From: Hypsibius dujardini
Lineage: Eukaryota; Tardigrada; Eutardigrada; Parachela; Hypsibiidae
Assembly (NCBI GenBank): GCA_001579985.1
Contig: LRSR01008888.1
Location: 1-31,043, forward strand
Direction: 5' to 3'
DNA length: 31,043 nt
Of the stretch, positions 10,618 through 19,029 are shown one piece after another; positions within the stretch are counted from its first letter, which is position 1; every line of letters starts with the position of its first letter. A program made the position numbers and the translations under genes. The notes beneath the pieces are model-generated. The model worked only from the letters and a program-made list of their open reading frames with translations. It was not told the origin of the DNA and did no database searches.

Positions 10618-11488
10618 TTAAGAAACTAAATCATGGTTCTTTGGGGAGTTCGTGTAGTCACTGGTCAGACCGACAAGATTGGCTGACTCTTCTGCAAATT
10701 CCCAAATAAAATACGCGCAATCAATAAATCGACGACTCGCCAAGCTGTTGAACGGCTAGTCGGGAACGAACAGCAATTCCTACCTATGGTCCGTTCTCCC
10801 TTGCCTTTGTAGTGCGCCGCCAATGCCTGATCGAAATTAAAAAAGTTGTAATTCTACAAAACTGGTTTAAGATCTTTAAATCTCGTCGGTTCTGAGAAGG
10901 AAAGTTCCGATTCGGAAAGACAAAGTATACCGTACGCTCGCGATCTCAAGGGGCAGCTAAGCGCCGCCTCAGTGCAGCACATACATACACACCGGTCTAA
11001 ATATACGGCGCAGGGCGGGCGGAATGCACGCCTAGGGCAAAAAAGTGCCCCTTGAGATCGCGAGCGTACGGTATACCGTACCCGATGAAGCCTCGTGCTC
11101 CTCAACATTTCTAGGTAGGTTTTTGCGTCAAACAGGGCGCTTTCATTGGCACGGCAGAATTTCTCCTCCGTCACAGTGTGCTTTTTGAACTCCCTGGAGA
11201 TGTAGGTAGTCAGATCGGTGCGGACAGGATTCTGAAAAAGAAAAGGAAAATATAGTATCGTCGGATACAAACGCAATCAATCTCTATCTGTCACATTCCT
11301 TGTTGAATGGAAGTCGCGTGTGATAACCACAAATCAATCAATCTATCTGTCACATTCCTTGTTGAATGGAAGTCGCGTGTGATAAGCACGAAATCAATCG
11401 ATATATTGAACGAAGCTGCTCGTACATGGAGTTTCTGGAGACGAATCTCATGCAAAATGGCGCGATAAATTGCAAGAGCTGGCTTCAT
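10618..11488 (-). CDS. FMC1-like mitochondrial ATP synthase assembly factor (LYR-type)
   Basis: Four exons join in phase: 11488-11426, 11231-11082, 10826-10784 and 10691-10618, giving 109 residues (human FMC1 is 113). FMC1 belongs to the LYR group of small mitochondrial proteins and, in yeast, is needed for assembly of the F1 part of ATP synthase with Atp12. The N-terminus MKPALAIYRAILHEIR carries the tripeptide IYR, a version of the LYR motif, followed by LHEIR. The middle contains KKHTVTEEKFCRANE and KTYLEMLRSTR. Exon 3 holds HYKGKGERT and exon 4 EESANLVGL, both signature blocks of FMC1 homologues. Donors are GTACGA, GTACGG and GTAGGA, and acceptors are clear. Intron 1 contains a 59-bp tandem duplication. 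Intron 2 is mostly a transposon that begins 5 nt inside the donor. Confidence 0.88.
10925..11076. mobile_element. Inverted-repeat element, family 1, copy 2 (in FMC1-like intron 2)
   Basis: 152 bp with nearly perfect 31-32 bp inverted arms: GTATACCGTACGCTCGCG followed by ATCTCAAGGGGCA on the left, and the exact complement on the right. It shares arm sequence and orientation with the element at 8951-9235. No clear target duplication is visible. It fills 152 of the 255 bp of intron 2. Confidence 0.9.
11283..11400. repeat. 59-bp tandem duplication in FMC1-like intron 1
   Basis: Two adjacent copies of a 59-bp unit beginning TCTATCTGTCACATTCC differ at only a few positions (for example AACCACA versus AGCACGA). 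The duplication is recent and lies wholly inside intron 1. Confidence 0.9.
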
Positions 11489-12459
11489 CCTGGAATGACA
11501 CAAGTTTAAACGTGTAGACTGCAGAATTGCTTGAGCATGAAATACGAAATTATTTAAACAATATATAACGACAACAAAAGGGACAAAAAAAGTACTGCTG
11601 AGTGTAATGCAGAGTGATTGCATCGATCGCGAGTGAAACTCACTGAGCAATCGAACAATCAAGTCCCTGTGACTCGAAAATCCCTCGGAGTTGAATACAG
11701 TGATTCGAACGACGTCACAGTGTCGTTTCTACTTTACTGTCTCAAACTCCAAACTAGCGACGGCCGGCTCCGAGCAAACGGTTAGGTAGAAATAACTCAC
11801 GTGGCCGTTCGAATCTCAGGACTTTCACTGTACTGTTTCTCCCCTTCTCCGTCAATATTTCCCTCTCAACCAAAACTGCACTTTTGTCTCGCCGCGTCTC
11901 CGTCAGAGGGTACCGTCATCTAGCTCGTCTCGCAAACCTTCTGGCCGACTCAAGTTAATACTCTCCTCCACTTTGTCCGCCACTCACTTTGCCCTCCCGG
12001 ACACACCGGGTTAGCTTCCGACCGCCTCTTCTCATCCCTCACTCCGTTTCGATGTTCCTCCGCCCTCTTTTGGCTGACCCTCCGTCCGACTCTCAGGCTC
12101 TATCGTGTCAAACTCCCTGACTTTCGACAGCGCCGCGTCCGTGGTCAATCCACCCTTCTGCTTCGGCTCGACACATTTGCACATCTGTACATCTGTAGAC
12201 AGCCTTAAAAAAACAGGACTTATCGGTAACGATCGTGTCCGTTTTCAACAGCATGAAGGATTTATTTCGGAGCCGCCGCGTTAGGGTCACATTTCGCAAA
12301 GTAGGCTCACATCGCTTATCTATACAGTACATCTATTGCATTCAACAAGTACCCGTTATCTACCGGGAACCATTTAAGTGAATCTGTTTTAGGTCTAAGA
12401 AAAAATGATTTGAATATTTCGTGCGGCGCTAGCTGTAATTGCTCTCCGATCCGTCCTCA
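11489..12459. other. Intergenic, upstream of FMC1-like gene
   Basis: No supported gene. The plus strand at 11820-12120 is C/T-rich. A weak inverted relationship exists between 11697-11740 and 11790-11832 (both contain ATTCGAACG and TTTCTAC in opposite orientation). It may be a decayed fold-back element. Confidence 0.4.
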
Positions 12460-12543
12460 CTCCATTCGCTTAGTACTCGGCTCCGTTCGCTCAGTAATCG
12501 GTTCTGTTCGCTTAGTACTCAGTTCCGTTCGCTCAGTACTCGG
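12460..12543 (-). repeat. 21-bp tandem repeat, four copies, spanning the stop codon of gene A
   Basis: Four 21-bp units (12523-12543, 12502-12522, 12481-12501, 12460-12480) read on the minus strand as CGAGTACTGAGCGAACGGA-like blocks. The first unit contains the last codons and the stop of gene A. Because 21 is a multiple of three, every later unit also has an in-frame Glu/Asp-Tyr-stop. Confidence 0.9.
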
Positions 12544-13230
12544 TGTCATCAGGGTTGGCCGGAGCTCCACCGCCTGCAGTAGCAGTCCTGCCCGCTCCAC
12601 CACTGGTGCCCGGTGCCGGATCCCATCGTCCATCTCCTTCAGCCGGTTGACTCCGACCAGATCCTGTTGGGCTCGGCGGAATGTAGGGGGCAGCACCACC
12701 ACCACCACCATGGCCGCCTCCGTATTGACCCATTAGACGTCCCAATAATCCCCTCTGGACTTCATTAACGACTTGATAACCAAGAATCTGTTTTAACGTG
12801 CCCATCTTGTCATTGCTGTTCATCAGTGCCTGCACACTCTGCAATCCGCCTAAAAAACATGAACGGTTTTTGATTCAATCAAACTTGCCGTGTTTTAATT
12901 CAGACTAACCTCTGGCGATGAATTCGGTGGCTAATCTGGTAATCTGGAAAGAAAATGGCGATTCGTCTATCAATTTAAACGTCACTTTTGATATTGCCAC
13001 GAGATTTCCGCAATTATCATTTTCGGTCTTACCAGTGAGTTAGTCGAGGCTTCATCTCGGCGGACCCGAACAGCCGGCAGTGCTTTGCATTTCGCGCAGG
13101 TTTTATGCATCCCATTGTCCTCGTGGTTGTAGGCCTGGACGTCATTGGGATCGATTGGAAAACTCCACGATGACGGGACAGTTAGCACTGCCAAGGAAAG
13201 GCACGTGAAAACAAACGATTTTGAATACAT
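12533..13230 (-). CDS. Secreted Gly-rich family protein A (unrecognised family)
   Basis: Three exons join in phase: 13230-13033, 12943-12910 and 12849-12533, giving 182 residues. Residues 1-23 form a signal peptide (SFVFTCLSLAVLTV core). A prosegment with CAKC ends at the basic site RVRR (55-58). The conserved core follows: ITRLATEFIARGG, then a helical stretch with TLKQILGYQVVNEV and GLLGRLMG. Next comes a poly-Gly tract (GGGHGGGGG) and a Pro/Gly/Ala-rich tail ending DDTEY. The core aligns with proteins B, C and D in this window. Unlike the others, A has an additional 60-bp intron inside the core, after ...IAR. I do not recognise the family. An extracellular matrix, cuticle or peptide role is possible but unproven. 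The stop lies in a 21-bp tandem array. Confidence 0.82.
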
Positions 13231-13490
13231 TGTGAAAGTTACAGTGTTAAAGGGACACTAAATATCGGGACCGGAAAATTGACGTAAAAAATCAATTTCG
13301 GTAATAATTAGTAATGTATATCCCGTGGCGGTTGTGGCGCTTCTCCGTCCACCCCCGACGAATTCGACGGAAATGATAGCCAAAAACATCACAAGCATGA
13401 TGAGTCCTCGGCGCAACCTTCCCGCTTACCGCGAAACCTTTGGCCGCTGCACAGATCTGATATACGGACCCTCTGTTTCCGTCTACCGTA

Positions 13491-13692
13491 AGCGACAGAG
13501 TTTAATCTAACGGAGGGTCTCGAAAATGGGCAAAAGGGGCGGGGCAGGGTGATAATAGAACAATCAATCAATCAATCCCGCTCCGATTTCTCCCGAGCTC
13601 CGTTGATTGATTGGTTGATTGTTCGAGTATCACCTCTGCCCCGCCCCTTTTGCCCATTTCCGGGACCCTCCATTAGACTAAATTCTGTCGCT
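13491..13692. mobile_element. Fold-back MITE with TA flanks, upstream of gene A
   Basis: 202 bp with inverted arms of about 85 bp. Both ends start AGCGACAGA and include GGAGGGTC, AATGGGCAAAAGGGGCGGGG and GTGATA. TA lies immediately outside both ends (13489-13490 and 13693-13694). There is no coding capacity. The TA duplication fits Tc1/mariner-type elements, but no transposase is visible to confirm it. The rest of 13231-14049 shows no gene. Confidence 0.85.
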
Positions 13693-14049
13693 TACTGCAC
13701 GAACCATTTCTGACATCCAAGAACTCTGCGATTCTAATCGGAATGTGGCGGCGACTTGATTTCATTCCGCGATTTGAGTGGCGCAACGTCGTGGACAATC
13801 GCGTGTCTAATCATCTGAGACTTCGATCACAATCATTAACTACACTGCTGCTGTCTAATAAAGTTTACTGCGAAAGCAAACAACGAGAATAGAAACATTA
13901 TTAAATAAATGAGTGCCTCGAATGTGCAAAAATATAACTTGGAATACGCAGATATTACTTCGAACAGAAGTCAAGAATAAATGATGTGTAAGATTAAGCC
14001 AAACGAAAAATGGAAGAAAAATGGTAAGTGAAGGGTAGGAGTAGTAATC

Positions 14050-15685
14050 TCAGTATTCATTCTCTCTATTCACGACGGGAGCCCGACGCCCTGATCCAGC
14101 GCCCCTGAATATTTCCGTGGAAGACCCACTCCTGCGGTCTCCAGAAAATCCCGTTCCGCGTCCTGATCCCGAGACAGTTCTGGCGGAAGAACCCCACCGA
14201 GAGTCCTCATCCTGTCCATACCCGGTCTGTGATTCAGTGTCAAAGTCGTCCTCATCCCGTCCACGGCTCGACGAGCTTGGACGACGATCGCCGGGTCTCG
14301 ACTCGACCACCGACACTCCGCTTCGCCCACTTCCGGCGGAGGGTGAAGAGGAATCTCTATTTCCGCCGGTATTCCAACTTCCAGAGGAGCCGCTCGTTCC
14401 GCTGTTGGCGTTCGCGGACTGTCGCTCGCGATCTCCCGGCCGGGAGTCGATGATGGAGACTCCGGTCTTGGAGTTGGAGCCGGGCAGTGGCTCGGCGTTG
14501 TTGCTGCCACTTCCGCCGGAGTTTGAGGGCCGTCGGTTGGATGAACCGGAGCCGCTGTTGTAGTTGGTGTTGGTGTTGCCGCCACCGCCGCCGCCGCCGC
14601 CACCGGTGAAGGATCCGAGAATGCGGGATATGAGATCGTTGGAATTCCCGTTGTTGTTACTGCCACTGCCCATCATGGCGCTGACCAGGGCCGAGCCGAG
14701 GTACCGTTGGAGGACGCCCATTTTGCTCTCACTGTTGGCGTTACTGAGATCGCTGACTCCCTGTTGGCCGCCGTTGGCGAAGAACTGTTGCGCCAAAGTG
14801 GATATCTAAGTGAAAAGTACAATATATTTTCAGAGTTCATACTACTTTAACCCATTAACGCCCGGAAACCGGTCGGACCCGATTTTGAGTGCCAAAAGTA
14901 TTTCTTCTTACATAGTTCCATTCATTGAAGAACAAAATTAATTTTAAATATTTTTGGGCGACTTTGGAAATTTTTCTTTTAGCTGACCACTGCCACCGTC
15001 GGGTGAGACACGAATCCGCCGATGAAAACTGATCCGCAGAATATTGGTAAAAACATTAATCAATCAATCAATACGTTTCTATAGTAGTCTGTTCCTTTTC
15101 ATTTTTTTACAAAGCGGACACCTTCTTTGACCACTGGTCATGTGTCGGTCAGCAATGCGACTCAAATGATTATTTTTGGAGATGATCCATAAATGATTAA
15201 ATTAATGGATGCAAAAAATACGTAGTTTTAGAAGTTTTGATCAGCTCACAGCCTTCGGAGACCTGTTTCACTCAAAAAAAGCAAAAAATGATCAATCTTG
15301 ACAATTTCTGCCGAACGTTGATCAAGCAACAAATGACAAAAAGATAATCTCTGAATTTCAGCCAACACACGAACTTTCAAAATCTGTTGAAATCTGTGGG
15401 GAATCATTCAAACCATCTTTGCGTGAGAATTCGGAGGTCGCCGTGTTGTCATTTGAGACCATTGGGCGTTAACGGGTTAAGCTCGTCCATGAACAAACGA
15501 TAGACAAGGGCAACGCAATTAGGGTCTACCCTGAGATGGAAGATGGAACTTACCATGGAAGACATTTCCCGCTTATGTCGGGCACCGGCGAACTGTGCGT
15601 TCGGCGGAATGGCTCCATCGATCACCGAAACCGCCAGTAAAACAATAACTGCTGGTCCGAAAATATAGAATTGTGATCCGAACAT
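14050..15685 (-). CDS. Secreted Gly/Ser-rich family protein B (unrecognised family)
   Basis: Two exons joined in phase 0 (15685-15554 and 14805-14050) give 295 residues. Residues 1-24 are a signal peptide with a VIVLLAVSV core. The basic site RHKR is at 36-39. Exon 2 opens with the core ISTLAQQFFANGGQQGV and KMGVLQRYLGSALVSAMM, then a second helical block DLISRILGSFT and nine glycines. The long tail is Ser/Gly/Arg/Asp-rich and contains two copies of a (T/S)GVSxx(D/E)SRPGDR motif, then an acidic patch (RDEDDFDTE) and the end VNRENEY. The -EY end is shared with A. The intron (748 bp) is mostly a piggyBac-like insertion. A TATA box lies 65 nt upstream of the ATG. The frame on the opposite strand is open too, but it has no signal peptide, splice partner or paralogues. 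Function unknown. Confidence 0.88.
14851..15476. mobile_element. Non-autonomous piggyBac-like element in gene B intron
   Basis: A 626-bp element with 13-bp terminal inverted repeats CCC(A/G)TTAACGCCC, flanked on both sides by TTAA (14847-14850 and 15477-15480). TTAA target duplication with CCC-starting ends is the hallmark of piggyBac-family elements. No transposase frame is present, so it is a deletion derivative or MITE. Confidence 0.8.
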
Positions 15686-16295
15686 TCTTGAAGTAATTAG
15701 CTTAGTCTGCAGTTACGTTTCAAGGGCTAAGATAAAAACAAATGTAGAATTTATAAGACAAGAAGGCAATCGAACGTCGCCCCAACGCCTTGTTGCGGGG
15801 AGTGGTGCACAACAACCAACGAGAAGAAATTGTAAACAGAATCACTGGCCCATTGCATTACTCACACACTGTACATTCAGGGACTGCTGACCAAGACAAA
15901 TTATCCGGTTACTTTTATCTGATTCATTTGTTGCATGCAGTAGCGCGCCTATCGTAAGGACCTATCCGGTAAGCAATCTATTCCCCAGTGGAATTTCTAT
16001 TTGCCTGTCTGTCCGATTTATACCTTTCTGGCCGGAAAAACTTTCGGTAAGGCAGGCAAATTCCGGTGCGGACACATACTAAAGTAACGGGATGGAGTCA
16101 GACACCACACATGCTGCATGGCCACGTCAAATATATTGTACACTAAGGCAAGCAGAAATATTCAGAGGAACGGATAAAACAGCAATGAAAGAAATATTAT
16201 TCAATAACCTAGGAAGCATGCATGCATTGCCATTCAATTAACATTAAACAAATACCAAAAATAAACCGAACCGAAGAATGCAGCGGTAACAGCAG
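15686..16295. other. Spacer between genes C and B
   Basis: About 610 bp holding the gene B promoter and the gene C 3' region. No gene or element is recognised. No canonical AATAAA is seen for gene C; an AATAAT-type variant occurs near 16200. Confidence 0.5.
15750..15755 (-). promoter_or_regulatory. TATA box of gene B
   Basis: TATAAA on the minus strand (within CTTATAAATTC), 65 nt before the gene B ATG. The spacing suits a short leader of about 35 nt. Confidence 0.5.
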
Positions 16296-16972
16296 TTAGG
16301 CCTTCAGGAGTTGCTTTGCGACCATCTTCAGTATGGCTGCCCCGGCGCCACTGCCGGATGACTTTTGTTTGGGCTGTTGCTGCTGTTGCTGGCCGTCTTC
16401 ATCAGGAAGGGTGTAGGCGTTCGCTTGAGGCGCGGAGGCTGATCTTGAATTGCCACCGAGTCCACCATTACTATTAGAATTGCCACCGAGTCCACCATTA
16501 TTATTAGAACCGCCGCCGCCGCCGCCGCTGAATTTGGCCATGATCATTTGAATCAGCTGCTGAACGATCGGATGGTTCATGTTGAATCCGCTGTTCCCCG
16601 ATCCAGATCCGCCGCCGCCGCCGCCACCTAGGAGACCGGACATGAGAGCTGGAGCAAGATACTTCTGCAGAACATTGGGCTTGTTGTCGCTGTTCGCTAG
16701 CTCGTTCACTCCTCGCTGGCCTCCGTTGTTGAAGAACTGGGTCGCTAGACCGGACATCTAGACAACATTTACCGGATTAGATGAGATCAGAGGAGTCGCT
16801 GTGGTGTTAGTTTTATAGCGGGAAATCATTACATGCATATATAAAAAAACATATGAATACTTACAATGCTGTTCAGGTTGAGTTCTCTGGCGACTCGTCG
16901 AGCCGGGGCTGCCTGTGCGAAAGTCACGCAAAGATATGTTAAACAGAGGGCAACAATATATTTGGATGCCAT
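16296..16972 (-). CDS. Secreted Gly-rich family protein C (unrecognised family)
   Basis: Two exons joined in phase 0 (16972-16865 and 16757-16296, intron 107 bp) give 189 residues. The signal peptide is residues 1-20 (IVALCLTYLCVTFAQA). The basic region ARRVAR (24-29) contains the minimal furin pattern RVAR. Exon 2 starts with the core MSGLATQFFNNGGQRGVNEL followed by VLQKYLAPALMSGLLGG and a glycine run. A second amphipathic stretch, IVQQLIQMIMAKFSGGGG, follows. Then come tandem GGLGGNSNSN-type repeats, a poly-Gln stretch, and a C-terminal helix AAILKMVAKQLLKA. That last helix resembles the end of D, while the core is closest to B. An in-frame ATG also opens exon 2, but the spliced model with a signal peptide matches the other three genes. 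Function unknown. Confidence 0.88.
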
Positions 16973-17539
16973 GGCTGCTAAATTGGACGAAGTTTGTCTG
17001 ATGACGAATGAGAGTGTCCAGTCCGGGACGAAATTTCAGTCCGGGCGGTGTAGAAATGCTGTTACGATTGGGTCCTTTACGGGGAACGCATTGCCTGTTA
17101 TATTCGACAAGTTTGTGATGAAATTTCATGATACTTTGGTCATTCCAACACAAACGTTGTCTGGATTAATCTGCGAATTCAATCGGTAAAAGAAGCGATG
17201 GCCAATTAGCGATTTGTTTAATGAAAAGTCGCGGCCTTGCACGTGAGCAAATAAGAAAAACCGGTACGGTTGTAGGACTTGACGAGTTTGAACCGACTAT
17301 TTAACAAAGGGGGACCCTTGTCTTGTTTGGCTCATAACGCGGCGTTGGAAATGTCAAGTGTCGCAAATGTTAATTTCGTTCAAAAAACTTAATGACAAAT
17401 AGAGATCATTCTACCTTATAAAAAATACGGATCATTTTATATTGAGCTGTTGATTCTCAATAGCAGCCGACGGTAGATGGCGCCGGGATCTCAAAAAGCT
17501 CCCACGGACTCCATCCTTTGCTGTGGCAGATCCGTAGGG

Positions 17540-18000
17540 TAGAGAGGGAAATGCGCGGCGCGCCGCTCCGCTTTGAAAATAGGCATTTTTTTCCGCGTCC
17601 GCGTCCGCTCCGCATAGGATTGTTGCCGAGTTATTCCGCACCACTTGTACGCAAATTTAATTTAAATTTCGTAATACACTTCGTCCTTAATTTTTTATTT
17701 ATTTTTCGGGATATTATGTCATAGTTTTATAAAGATATGAAAATTTACACTATTTTACTTTGAATTTTGATTGATTGATATTCATTAGGATTTATAGTAG
17801 AGACCTATACGATGATTAAAATGTAATTGGAAAAGGCGGAAAATTTCCACGTCGTACCGCGTCGTGTGCCCGAATTAAAAGTTTCCGCGTGGTTCCGTGC
17901 GGGATTCAGGATTTAAACTTCCGCGTGAATCCGCGCCGCGTAAAAATTGAGATTTATTTCCGTGTCCGCGTGCAAAAAAGTCACGCGGTTTCCCTCTCTG
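17540..18000. mobile_element. Non-autonomous hAT-like element with 8-bp target duplication
   Basis: The ends are (T/C)AGAGAGGGAAA in inverted orientation, flanked by an exact 8-bp direct repeat CCGTAGGG at 17532-17539 and 18001-18008. Eight-base duplications and CAGAG-type ends are typical of hAT transposons. The subterminal regions repeat TTCCGCG and TCCGCGT several times on both sides, as transposase-binding repeats often do. There is no transposase frame. Length 461 bp. Confidence 0.85.
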
Positions 18001-18259
18001 CCGTAGGGTCAGGTCAACCCTGGCCCAACCCAGTTATGTTTGTACTTCTGCGCTAGTAGGAATACAACCGTCATTTTTTCCTGGTAATATTCTTGCAAAT
18101 ACACATTCCCAGTTATTCATTATTCCATAATATTTATTATCCTTATTATTTGTCGTGTGGAGTGATCTCCTGACCGATAATTAGAATCGTGCTATCACCG
18201 ATCTACACAGTTGCTTTAAGTAAATCAATACACATTAGTATTGGTCAAGTTTAAAGTTA

Positions 18260-18613
18260 CGAGATAAAGGCCGTTAACCAGGCCGTTTGAGAAATCGTAA
18301 CTTAACTAGGCCGGTTTTTTTCAACGCTGATTTCCCTGCGCTGCAGTGCTGCCATGCCATAGCATGGAAACATTCAGGAAAATTGTCTGACCCATTTTAG
18401 TTCGTTCCTAAGCCTCAAGATTTGAATTTGGGTCCAAAAAAAGGAAGAGAAGAATCTCAATGGAGAAGGGTGCAAGCAGTCAGGTAGAGGCGCCACTTCA
18501 GTTCCATCTCGCTGGGTTGACCTCGCAAAAACGACTTATGCGCCACCTGATGGCCTGCCGACCTGGTTAAGTTACGATTTCTAAAATCGGCTCGGTTAAC
18601 GGCCTTTACCTCG
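18260..18613. mobile_element. Inverted-repeat element with TA flanks
   Basis: 354 bp with arms of about 55 bp. Both begin CGAG(A/G)TAAAGGCCGTTAACC and later share AGAAATCGTAACTTAAC. TA dinucleotides flank both ends (18258-18259 and 18614-18615), consistent with Tc1/mariner-type target choice. No coding capacity. Confidence 0.82.
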
Positions 18614-18935
18614 TACAAATCTACCAAGGCAAGGTTTAGAAGAATCGACGATATTCAAATAATATTAGCAGAATGTCTAACCTTAACCATAACTACTTCT
18701 GAACAATATGCTTCAGCTTCATTTGGCCGAAAATTGTGCAATAACGAATGCGAAGGATTTCCCAGAAATGCACAGTTGTCCGGCTTTCGAAACCGGACAT
18801 GAATTAGGTGTCTCCTTGCGCTGCGTTCAGAGAATCAGGCGTGTTGAACAGACGAAGGGCAGGGCGTGGTCGTGAAGTGACCGTCGGTTCCTCAAGGGAA
18901 TTCCCGAAACGTTTTAACCACTAACCAGTGTGGCG

Positions 18936-18943
18936 TATATAAA
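18936..18943 (+). promoter_or_regulatory. TATA box of the Cys-rich/repeat secreted gene
   Basis: TATATAAA, 94 nt upstream of the ATG at 19030, with a pyrimidine-rich TCATT-type initiator region about 30 nt downstream (18965-18978). A classic strong core promoter, suggesting abundant or regulated expression. Confidence 0.65.
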
Positions 18944-19029
18944 CCGCTTCATTCTCCGAGTTTGTTTCATCATTCTCATTTGCAACGATTCGAACTTTTC
19001 TACTACATACGCTCTGTAATTTTGCCACA

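Noticed and set aside
11697-11832. Possible fold-back element upstream of the FMC1-like gene
   Set aside because: Only scattered blocks match in inverted orientation; too weak to set ends.
14117-14666. Long open frames overlapping gene B exon 2 in other frames and on the plus strand
   Set aside because: They arise from the biased Ser/Gly codon composition of the gene B tail and have no signal peptide or paralogues.
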